Assembly (NCBI GenBank): GCA_949152475.1
Contig: OX424570.1
Location: 2,592,181-2,656,180, forward strand
Origin: Terebella lapidaria
Lineage: Eukaryota; Annelida; Polychaeta; Terebellida; Terebellidae
Reading direction: 5' to 3'
DNA length: 64,000 nt
Position numbers and translations under genes: made by a program. Numbering within the stretch: the stretch's first letter is position 1; each line of letters begins with the position of its first letter. Positions 1 to 9,680 of the stretch are shown one piece after another. The notes beneath the pieces were generated by a model. That model was given only the letters and a program-made list of their open reading frames with translations, searched no databases and was not told the DNA's origin.

Positions 1-443
1 GGGTATGATACTGTAATTTCAAACACGTGTCCACCTTGGTTTAATTACATCTTCAATTTTGCAGTCGACACCAGTTTGTGTGTAGTTTTGAATATCAGGC
101 AAACACTGACACTAATTGCTAGTGTTGTAGTTTTGATCACCAAGCCGGATACCAGCAGACCCGATATATGTCAGGATAGGGAAACTATTATTGCTTGGGG
201 GACGACTATATGCAAATAGTATGGTGATTTTTGACACACGAGAAATTTCTGATATTGCAGTGTGAATGTTGGGGAATGTACCATGTAAAGTCGTTTCACT
301 TCTGAAGGACCATTCCGAGGCCTTTTAGTTGTATACTTATATAAAATGCATATTTTGCCAAGGAACAAATTCTCTACTGACTGACGTCCTAGATTCAATT
401 GATTTATGCATAAGATTTATATATATATTGTTATATTTTCCAG
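1..443. other. upstream non-coding region / 5' intron of FkbM gene 1
   Basis: No reading frame here resembles a known protein. The stretch ends in a T-rich tract and CAG at 441-443, a good splice acceptor, so most of it is probably intron upstream of the first methyltransferase exon. I see no convincing promoter. Confidence 0.4.
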
Positions 444-571
444 AGGACTACCAATGATTGAGACTGACGTCAGAATGGTACTGTTTCTGGTCCTCTGAGG
501 ACCTCAAGCCCTCAACCAGTCACATCACGACTCATCCAAAAAATTTTAGAGGCCCAGAACAGCCCATCATC

Positions 572-1753
572 ATGTCCGTGTTCACACAGATAAAGAAATC
601 CTTCCTCTATATGGTCATATGTCTGCTGCTGGTCTACATCGTTATCGACAAGTCCTTCTACTCCAACCGGCGTGAACTAGCCGTGGTGGACCAAGTCTGC
701 CAGTGTAACCATGGCAACCCCGCTGTAGCTGCAGGGGCCGAGGGCAGTGAGAGGAAGACTCCCACTAAAGAAACAAAGACTCCCTTTAGAGATGGGCCGA
801 GTCCGGTGAGAAAGGAAATAAAACCTCCGGAGACGCCCTCGGAGGGCACCAGTAAAACAGCACCAGCTCCAAAGACCGAGGTTCGCCCGTACAGCGAGGA
901 GTGTCCGCTCTGTAACGTATTCGATTTGACTCAACCGAACAACTTTGACTTTCAGTGCGTTCAGATGCGATTCGACCCACCAGCTCCTGTCTGTCTGTAC
1001 CCTCTCAACAAGGATATCTACGTGTCCGCCTCGCTGGCGAACTATGGTACGTGGGAGGGAGGCATGGTCAAGCAGTACCAGCAGTGGCTGAGAGACATCC
1101 CCGGCGGCGGCGTCATAGACATAGGAGCCAACCTCGGGGTGTACAGTCTGGTAGCGGCGGCCATGGGGCGGGAAATCGTCTCTGTCGAGCCTAATATTGA
1201 GAACGTTCGCAGGTACCACAAGGCCATCAAGCGGGGGAAGCTTGAGGACAAGATAGTCCTGCTCCAGAACGCTATTGGAGATAACGCTGGTGTAGCTAAG
1301 ATCGTGTACAACGGCTACAACCAGGGAGACACTAGGATGCAGAAACAGGACGGCGCTAACATGGATTCGACCGCTTACAACAACGAGCAGATGTACACCA
1401 AGATTATCGTGATGGACGATCTCCTTCGCTTCTGTAAATTCTCAGAGGCCATCATGAAGATCGACATCCAGGGCTACGAGCATCGAGCGTTCGTCCACGC
1501 CGCACGTCTCTTTGACAAGGTCAATATCCACCGAGTCCTTATGGAATGGGATATGATGAAGCCAATACATCAGAAGAAGAGACTTCAACCCGAGGAGTAC
1601 AACCTGGTTGAGAAGATGATTGATTTCTTCATGGACAGAGGCTACACACCGAAGAACTGGGACAAGGTCGTCCTCCAAAGGCAGGAGTGGGAGCTCTGGC
1701 CTTTTGATATCATTTGGCACAAGGAGAACAAGATCATTCAGACTGACAGGTAG
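572..1753 (+). CDS. FkbM-family methyltransferase domain protein, type II membrane protein (paralogue 1)
   Basis: A single coding exon of 393 residues. Residues about 10-26 form one hydrophobic helix after a short basic N-terminus, so this is probably a type II (lumenal or extracellular) protein. A low-complexity Pro/Lys/Thr stem follows, then a CPLC motif (111-114), then the FkbM (Methyltransf_21) domain. The SAM-binding motif I is VIDIGANLGVYS (about 181-192), followed by VSVEPN; KIDIQGYEHRAF (about 295-306) and LMEWDMMKP are conserved in all three paralogues. FkbM enzymes are SAM-dependent O-methyltransferases of small molecules or glycans; the substrate here is unknown. I chose ATG 572 because it gives the anchor; the frame is open back to 458 but only from a TTG. 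A 15-codon uORF (454-498) precedes it. A splice acceptor at 443 implies a 5'UTR intron. Family assignment is firm, activity inferred. Confidence 0.88.
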   Translation: MSVFTQIKKSFLYMVICLLLVYIVIDKSFYSNRRELAVVDQVCQCNHGNPAVAAGAEGSERKTPTKETKTPFRDGPSPVRKEIKPPETPSEGTSKTAPAPKTEVRPYSEECPLCNVFDLTQPNNFDFQCVQMRFDPPAPVCLYPLNKDIYVSASLANYGTWEGGMVKQYQQWLRDIPGGGVIDIGANLGVYSLVAAAMGREIVSVEPNIENVRRYHKAIKRGKLEDKIVLLQNAIGDNAGVAKIVYNGYNQGDTRMQKQDGANMDSTAYNNEQMYTKIIVMDDLLRFCKFSEAIMKIDIQGYEHRAFVHAARLFDKVNIHRVLMEWDMMKPIHQKKRLQPEEYNLVEKMIDFFMDRGYTPKNWDKVVLQRQEWELWPFDIIWHKENKIIQTDR

Positions 1754-2102
1754 GGTGACCTGAATTTAAACTTCGATGAAACAGAATATATCATGAATTT
1801 ATCAGGATTGTGACGAAGCCAATAGAAATCTTAAAGACAAAAGTCTAAACACAAAATTTACCGAAAAATACACCTGATCCATCAGGGGTGCACTATGTGC
1901 AAAATAGTAATGTTTCCACTGCACATCTTTTGGAATTAGTATGCAATATTTATACAAATATTATGCTTATAAAAGAATGTTTTGGTTTTCTTCGTCTCAG
2001 TGAATGAAGTATGAAGGATACGTGTTTTCAATGAAGCTCAATTCTGGATGTTTTTGTCTTTGTTGCTAACAATAATATCAATGATTGCTGGCTACTTTTC
2101 AG
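1754..2102. other. spacer between FkbM paralogues 1 and 2, with two splice acceptors
   Basis: Two acceptor-like sites are visible: a strong one ending at 2000 (long T/C tract then CAG) and a weaker one ending at 2102. From ATG 2048 a short frame encodes about 18 very hydrophobic residues (MFLSLLLTIISMIAG...) that look like a membrane anchor, but it stops at 2138-2140 in a different frame from the methyltransferase domain downstream. Confidence 0.4.
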
Positions 2103-3003
2103 AACCACATCCACTGCCCGGCCCCAAACAGCCGTGGTAGACTACTCTCGGGGCCCTTGTGATCTCTGTAATGTGTACAACTTGCGTGCCCCCAGTGACT
2201 TTGACTTCACGTGTATCGACATGCACTTTGTTCCCTCCACTCCGGTGTGCCTCTATCCAGTCAACAAGGACATCTACGTGTCCGGTTCGCTCGCCCGCTC
2301 TGGCACGTGGGAGCTGGGCATGGTGCAGACTTTCCAGAGATGGCTCGGGCTCTACCCAGGCAGTGGCGTCATCGATGTCGGAGCAAACCTCGGAGTCTAC
2401 AGCTTGGTGGCCGCCGCCATGGGGAGGAAGGTTGTCTCTGTGGAGCCAAATATCGAGAACCTCCGCCGCTACCACAAGGCCATCAGAATGGGCAAGTTGG
2501 AGGATCAGATCATTGTTCTCCAGAACGCCATCGGGGACAATCCTGGCGTGGCAAAGATTCAGTACAACCACAACAACCAGGGCGACACCAGGATGCAGAA
2601 ACAAGTTGGGGCGGACGTCAATAGCGAAACCTTCGAAAACGAGCAGACCTACACGAAGATCATTGTCATGGATGAACTCCTTCGGTTCTGTAACTTCACT
2701 GATGCCATCATGAAGATCGACATTCAGGGTTTCGAGCACCGCGCCTTCGTCCACGCGGACAGATTGTTCGCCAAGGTCAAGATCCACAAGGTTATGATGG
2801 AGTGGGATATGATGAAGCCGATCCACAGGAACATGGCCTCGGAGGAGTACAGACTTGTGGAGAAGATGATCGACTTCTTCACTGAGCGACAGTATACCCC
2901 CATGGACTGGAATAACAGGGTCCTACAGCGGAAAAGTTGGCACTTGTGGCCATTCGATATCATCTGGCACAGGCAGTATCAATCGAACCCTGTGGCAAGG
3001 TAG
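2103..3003 (+). CDS. FkbM-family methyltransferase domain protein (paralogue 2), N-terminus missing or frameshifted
   Basis: The full catalytic part of the FkbM family is open: a CDLC motif, GVIDVGANLGVYS (SAM motif I), VSVEPN, MKIDIQGFEHRAF, VMMEWDMMKP and the C-terminal WPFDIIWH. It is very similar to the copies at 572-1753 and 5229-6308. The frame has no ATG at its beginning (the first candidate is GTG at 2134), and there is no in-frame anchor. Either the exon is spliced at 2102, in phase 2, to an unseen upstream exon, or the start at 2048 with its hydrophobic segment is the true N-terminus and one base has been gained or lost near 2105-2138. The domain itself carries no internal stop, which argues for recent or continuing function. 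Stop at 3001-3003. Confidence 0.75.
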
Positions 3004-5228
3004 TAGCATTTACTTAATTAGGATTTCGATAAATCAAATATAGGATTAAATCAAATAACACTCACGATGCTCCCCTAGTGGCCTCCATCTTTAATGCCGG
3101 GCTTCACATCTCTTTTCATTATTCCTGTGATGGGGATGGCGTATTTTGTATCCGGTATTGCTGAATCTCTTGTATAGATACATTAGTATATTGCTCATCG
3201 ATATACTAGTAACACTCAAGCAAACGTGCAATTGCATTACGATAGTATTGTAAAGAAAAAAAAACATTTTCGCTTAAAGCTGCTGCCTTCGAATGTATGC
3301 AATATTTTTTTCAAAACCAATTTTTTGTTAAACACATCTAAAGCAATATTAGAAACGGTGTGCTCAATTATTTTGACGATCACAGTCCGTCCGAGTTGTC
3401 TTTTCATCCGTTTTAGTGCCCATTTTGTACCGGTTTTGTAAATAAACAAGCGAAGTGTATCCATCAAACTAGAATGTAAACAAATGCTCAAATCGCGCCT
3501 AAAAGTCCACATCGAGTACATTTTTCAGTTCCTATGTGCATATATAGTGTAGTTATGAGAAAATAATCAGTGATATACCATGATGTGCGTGGAATAGTCA
3601 GTCTATCTCGCAGTTCTATGCTTTGTTTACATCTGCGTGTGATGGTTACAGTTCCTGTATTTACGCGAGAACCGCCTTTTCAAATGAGCAAAATTTCCCT
3701 GAGGACTGGTTAATTTCATTACATTCGATGTGAGTATGTTTCATTCGGTTAGTTTGACATGTTTAATATGAAATATAGCTTCCAAAAAATATTGACTGGT
3801 TTCGAAGGCAGCTGCTTTAAGTATGATTATTTTTGCTTTCTACAGAACAATTTGAGATTATATTTTGCTTTTAATGTTTTTGGTTCATATACACACTGTA
3901 TGTTGTGAGTTTCGCTTGGTTCATGATGGTTCCGTATATGATACGAACTTATTCCCTCAATAATATATGCACAAAATATTGATATTGTATGCGCATAGAT
4001 ACAAAACTGTCAGTTTCACATTCCCATTACATTGTTCCCATATTTATAATCAAAGTATGCAGTACAAACAAGTCGGTAGTAATGATCTGACAATATGTGC
4101 CAATGTTGTTAGAAATCTTTATTCGAAATGCGCATCTTCATCATTCGCTTTTACTGTCATGTTTACGAGTGAACTTTATTGTTTGTGTTTGTGTATTGTT
4201 TGTCAAGTTTTGAGGGCGCGAGTTTTAATCCTTTATTAATGCATTTGTGCATCAGAGATGCTCACACATACAGATGTACTGGACTTGTGCTTATACAAAA
4301 TGTTATTATTATGAGATATATGATTTGTTTGATCTGAAGGTGTTGCTTATTCAATAATACAATTTTATCATATATATTACTGAGTATAAGCCTTCGTATG
4401 ATACGACTGATACATACTGTGTCGCTGAATGTCATGTATTCGTATTACTGTATGGCCCTGTCATGTTTACCTGCCCATGTGGGATATATTATTTTGTTTC
4501 ATTACAATCTGATGAGCGTGTCTGATAGTGTGTTTGACTGTGTATAGATGACAGACATCAAAACCAAAACACTGTGTTATCATGTTGATAGATACTGGTG
4601 TATATTCCTATCACACTGTGATATCAAATGTCGACAGGTGATAAAAAAAACTTGAAAAAACGAATTGAGTTCTGTGAATATTTATGGGCGAAATTTGCCT
4701 CTAGAATTATTACGCAAATGAACATATACGGACTGAAAATGTACATGTATTTTTATTATCGACACATATATACTTCCGCAAAAACATTGAATCGCATTCA
4801 GAATTAATTTATAAAAATGGTTTTTGATTTGGACGTCGAGAAATAAAATACACAACAAAAATAAGTAGTTCAGATCTTCAGTAAAGAACACATGATGAAG
4901 AAAATTACATGTAGATACCTAACAGAGCCACAGCAATCATTCACTCTGTATGCCTTTCTTACTCACTGCAAATATAAATACATTAAAAAACGACTGATTG
5001 ATCACAAAGACCAGATCAGAGAATACACCAGATCAGAAAGGCCACATCAGAGAATACACGTACATACTGTAAGAACCATGCATTTTTGCGCACATGTATT
5101 GTAGTGAAAACAAATAGATTTTTTCATAGATCATAGAATATTACCAACTTGACAAAAAACATCACATGATGGGTCTAATATCATGGTCTAACTGCTTTTG
5201 ATTACTCGAATTGAAGTCCCCCTTAATA
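3004..5228. other. AT-rich intergenic region between convergent FkbM genes
   Basis: No coding sequence is recognised. It should hold the 3'UTRs of paralogue 2 (+) and paralogue 3 (-). A MITE-like element occupies 3274-3820. The remaining short ORFs have no family features. Confidence 0.5.
3274..3820. mobile_element. MITE-like element with TTAA-flanked inverted termini
   Basis: The left end reads TTAA then AGCTGCTGCCTTCGAA; the right end reads TTCGAAGGCAGCTGCT then TTAA. The 16-bp termini are inverted with two mismatches, and both are bordered by TTAA, the target duplicated by piggyBac-type elements. There is no transposase frame in the 547 bp, so it would be non-autonomous. TTAA is short and may be coincidental. 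Confidence 0.5.
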
Positions 5229-6308
5229 TCATGTTTTATGCCAGACGAGGTCAAAGGGCCAGGACTCCCAGGCGTGACGTCCTAAAATGTTACCATTCCA
5301 GTCTTTAGGCACGTAATTCCTATCTATAAAGAACTTGATCATCTTCTCGACGAGACCGAACTCCTCAGGTTTCAGTCGTTTATTCCTGTATATAGGCTTC
5401 ATCATGTCCCATTCCATAAGGACTTTGTGAATGTTGACTTTGTCAAACAGAAGGTCCGCGTGTGCGAAAGCTCGGTGCTCAAAGCCCTGGATGTCTATCT
5501 TCATGATGGCATCGGGAAACTTACAGAACCTAGTCAGATCATTCATCACTATCATCTTGGTATAATCGTGTTCATCCGTGTAGTCAACTGATTCATCCTG
5601 ACCCCCCGGTTGCTTCCTCATCTGGGTATCACCTTGGTTATTTGAGCTGTAAACAATCTTGGCGTAGCCGGCAGTGTCGCTGATAGCGTTCTGCAGGAGA
5701 GTTATTTTACTCTGTAAATTCCCTCGTACAATCGCCTTGTGATACCTGTGAATGTTATGAATGTTTGGTTCCACAGACACAACATCCCTTCCCATGGCCG
5801 CAGCTACCAGACTGTACACGCCGAGATTCGCTCCGACGTCGATCACCCCCGCTTCTGGATTCATACGTATCCATCTCTGGAACTGGGCAACCATTCCAGC
5901 CTCCCAAGTTCCGGATCTTGCAAGTGATCCTGAAACGTGGATGTCTTTGTTGACCGGGTAGAGACAGACTGGCGCAGATGGCGTGAATCGCATCTGGATA
6001 CAATCCATGGGGTAGTCGTTCGGTTGATCCAGGTCGTAGACTTGACACGTGGGGCACGTGCTTCCTTCCAGTGGTTGCCTTGGCGACGTCTGCACCACTC
6101 CTTTTGTTGTGTGTGAAGATTGACCAATCACAGGCGTGCTCTCGCTTGTGCGACTGCGATTGGCTGGGGGTGGACAGAAACATGGCTTCTTGGTCACTGA
6201 TAGTGGAGTCACCGAGTTATACGTCAATTTGTCGTATATAATGTAGGATATTAGGCCGAAGATTACTAAGATGAGTATTGTGTTTTTGAGCTGTGAAGCA
6301 TTCGTCAT
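5229..6308 (-). CDS. FkbM-family methyltransferase domain protein, type II membrane protein (paralogue 3)
   Basis: An intact 359-residue frame starting at an ATG on the minus strand. Residues about 7-25 form a hydrophobic signal anchor. A Ser/Thr/Pro stem with paired cysteines (CFC, CPTC at 85-88) leads into the FkbM domain: GVIDVGANLGVYS (154-166, SAM motif I), VSVEPN (177-182), KIDIQGFEHRAF (270-281), LMEWDMMKP (about 297-305), with WPFDLVWH near the C-terminus. A splice acceptor (CAG, exon beginning at 6446) lies 138 bases upstream of the start, so the gene shares the layout of paralogue 1: a 5'UTR intron followed by one coding exon. It is convergent with paralogue 2. A role in O-methylation of a secretory-pathway glycan or metabolite is inference from the family and topology. 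Confidence 0.9.
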   Translation of the reverse strand: MTNASQLKNTILILVIFGLISYIIYDKLTYNSVTPLSVTKKPCFCPPPANRSRTSESTPVIGQSSHTTKGVVQTSPRQPLEGSTCPTCQVYDLDQPNDYPMDCIQMRFTPSAPVCLYPVNKDIHVSGSLARSGTWEAGMVAQFQRWIRMNPEAGVIDVGANLGVYSLVAAAMGRDVVSVEPNIHNIHRYHKAIVRGNLQSKITLLQNAISDTAGYAKIVYSSNNQGDTQMRKQPGGQDESVDYTDEHDYTKMIVMNDLTRFCKFPDAIMKIDIQGFEHRAFAHADLLFDKVNIHKVLMEWDMMKPIYRNKRLKPEEFGLVEKMIKFFIDRNYVPKDWNGNILGRHAWESWPFDLVWHKT

Positions 6309-6446
6309 TTTTCCGCAGTGTACGTTTCCTCAACAAGTGGGGGAACTTTGGAATGACAGCTTTGATCCTGGGTAATAGGCTATAGTGGATTGCAATATTT
6401 CATGACTCGTCAGCTCATCACAACGGTTCACCAGCTGTCTCTCGCT

Positions 6447-9435
6447 CTGAAATTACAAAAGATCATGTTAATATTGGACTGTTTAAATATTGAAGTTCTG
6501 TAAACGGAACTATTGTTTGATTTTATCTGGGACGAGGAACATATGGATGTGTTATTATGCACGTCACATGGCGAAATCTGAATAGATATATACGTGCTTT
6601 AAATGTAATTTCATTCAGAATTCGAGCGAAATATTCATGTAGGGCCTACTTTTGTGCAGTTCTGTCACATCTGACACTTGGCATACTGAATATTGAGGGT
6701 TTAAATCGTATCCCAAAAACTAAAGGCAAAAGCTTATTTATAGCTATAAATTACTATCTGGGTGATTTACGTACAACTATCACAACACGTAGGTCTACTC
6801 TTCCTGAAACAGGAAATATATTGGATATGGTGTACAATATATGACCTAAGCGGACGTAGAAGTAGTTATGCATGAATATAAATTGATAATAGGGGGCCTA
6901 CCCCCATAGATTTCGGCTGTATTTCCCTGAACGATTTCTTCATGGCCTAATCAGTCCCTAATCAGTCTTCCATTCACAGATACCATACAAGTGTATAGTC
7001 CCATTCGAAAAAGAGAACAGCGATAGTAAAGAATAATAAGTTTCCATAGGCCTACGTACATATATCAGGAATCACGGTGTTATTCCACAAATAATAGGTG
7101 GTTTCGAGATCGATATGACCACTCTGGTATTCGGTCGTATGAATCGCAAACGTCATGCGTTGCGTCCGTACTGACCCGTTCTGGCCGTTCACAAACGCCA
7201 TAAATGGTCACATGTATATGCCCAATTTTTACAGAGACATTTGATCTTTGTCGAAGCTCCAGTTTTTCTAGAAGAATGGCCTCGGCGCTAGAGCGTTGCC
7301 CCTTTCAGCATTGAAATCCTGGTTGATCCTGAACTCTGAGATTACCGATATGATAACACCAATCTTGCTCAATGTTTCGATGTGTCTGTTACTGTATCAG
7401 GATACGCCATCTAACTCCTTGGATTCAGTTCGCAAAGATACAAATGCTTTCTCTTGACAATATGAAGGTATATATGCTTCAGGCGACGCCGAGGTGTCTT
7501 CGATGATGTTGATCCACTGGTTCTAGAGTGCAGACTCGTGGTTGACCCTCACAAGTGGCTTATTAACATTAGATCATGCAGATCACGGAGTCAAACCTCC
7601 AACCTGGAACCCTCGCCATATCATTTAGACCGTCTACCTAGAAATATTCAGCTGCAGTGATATCAAGATTGATATATGTCGAATGTTTTAGATATCATCA
7701 AGCTGTTAGTTGCTTCTGATTGTTTGCGACATACTTATGGGGCTGTTTATCTCATATATTGTCACCAATATGAAGAAGTTCTGATTAGGATCCTGGCAGT
7801 AATCATTTACATTGTAAGTGCATTTCCAATGGGAATAAATATAATTATGTGAGACGTATATATGTGACGCCTGCGATTCAAATGAGGAATCTACCACAAC
7901 TGAATACAAGTATTACTAGACCTGTGCGTTTCGAAGGTGCTCACGGAATTGTGAAGCCAGGCTCGTTTTTATATACTCTTATTCAATTATGTTGAATGCT
8001 ATGTCGTTGCCTACTGCACACACCAACATATAAACCTCTTAAAGAGGTTTATGCGCATTGCGACAGGCAATTGAAAGCCCGCTGGCGTAATATGTTTTTT
8101 AGTATCATGGCTATCCTACACATATGTGGGTTTTTTTAAATCTTCAAGATCATTACTGTTCGTGACAATGAAAGTGCCTATGTTTTAATACATCGTATCC
8201 TCTTCACCCGCATCACAAGCCTTCCCACATCTGCCATTCGAGTTAGCGGCTGGCATTATGACAACAGAAGACGGGACAGGCACAAATCCGTAGAGCTCTA
8301 CTTGATTACGAATATCTTAGTGTTGAAGTAGACCAACTTACGTGATATATGAATCCACGCCAAGCCAGTCACATGCTGGTGTCCATGATGCGAATGTCTC
8401 ACTCGGATATGTCATGGAGCATACAAATGGCGTCCGTGACATCTATTATTCCTGTACGTCGGATCGACTTTTTGTATTCACAAAGGGACCCCCTATCCCT
8501 GACAATACACGCGGCCGAGCAATATTAAACCACACACAGGCCCAGGTCTGAGCCAAAATTATCGATTTTTCTGCACCGAATGCGCCCAAACAATGTGTTA
8601 AGCGGCCAGCAGGTGCTTGAGCAGACGAGACTGACAGCGTCTCCTTCCGGTGCTATTCATTTTCCAAGCGAATTGTCACGTGGTTATCGTTCAGTATCGG
8701 CTCATTAACGGTATAGATATTATATTATATGAGGTTAGTATAGTTATTTGTGAAGACGTGTTCGCACTCGTGCTCACAAAAATCATTACACTCGCCAGGC
8801 CAAATTCACGGCCCTACATGGATGGCATCACTCTGAATTATAAATAGAACAACCTTAATATCAATAACCGCCTTATCCTTGCCTGTTCCTATTGTGTGTG
8901 CGTGTACTGTATAGATGGTGCCATATATTTGATGACCAGTCATTTAGTAGCGGTTAAAACCCGTATACCCATATTTATTGGGCATTCTGTAAGCACCTTT
9001 TCTGAGGAAAATCAGTCATGCATAGCTATGACAGTCGAAGAAGAGTTGTTGACATAATATTGGTCACCTTACTTGTCAGCACTGGTCAAGCTCCTACATT
9101 GTCGAACGTCCATTGATTTTTGCTATGTCTGATCAACCATCCACATAAGATTGATCATAATCTTAGAGTAGGATAGACACAGTTTATAGACACGTTTTGT
9201 CATGGTGTTTGGAATACAAGTGACCTATTTATATTTTCTGTTTATGCAATTCATGTCTTCATGTGTCTTTCACGTGCAGTATGTTTTCATGTATTTTTTA
9301 GGTACTAATTATGTATCTGTGTCTTTCATCTACAAGTTTATGTATTCATAAAAAAAAGTCCAAGCGAAAACAGTTTGACCGGGAGATGGTCACCCAGGAG
9401 ATTTATTCGGTCACGGACAGCTCACTCCGTACTAG
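6447..9435. other. intergenic region, no gene recognised
   Basis: Several ORFs of 60-95 codons occur on both strands, but none shows family motifs, biased composition or splice structure that I can support. A perfect 23-bp palindrome sits at 8030-8052. Otherwise I see nothing definite. Confidence 0.4.
8030..8052. repeat. perfect 11-bp inverted repeat (palindrome)
   Basis: ATAAACCTCTT, one central A, then AAGAGGTTTAT. It could form a small hairpin or be a palindromic binding site. No function is known. Confidence 0.6.
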
Positions 9436-9680
9436 TGCTATCATGCCAGCTGTGATACTTCCAAGACTATAAGACTTCCACCCGGATACCTCAACTGGGT
9501 TATTGACCAGACTCGCGATCTGAATGGAGAAGTTAACGCCGGACGCTTGCCAGCAGGGGATGCAGTAAAGTGTTCAGTCACTCCAACATGTGTGTTTATC
9601 ATAGTCCATCCTCAGGCATTCTTACAGACAGCGATCAGCTGCAATGCCTCTGGGTCCGACTACTATGGCTCTGACTGCAG
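9436..9680 (+). other. Cys-containing open stretch, possible exon remnant next to the 116-bp array
   Basis: The frame is open from 9436 into the tandem array. Its end has a possible exon: an acceptor-like tract (ttcttacag, about 9627), the peptide SCNASGSDYYGSDCR, then AGG followed by GTATGT, a good donor. The spacing C-x8-YG-x2-C resembles the end of an EGF/DSL-type repeat, but is too short to name. No start, stop or neighbouring exon was identified, so it may be a relic. Confidence 0.3.

Noticed and set aside
677..1219. Minus-strand ORFs (up to 180 codons) opposite FkbM gene 1, and similar ones opposite genes 2 and 3
   Set aside because: Shadow frames of conserved coding exons.
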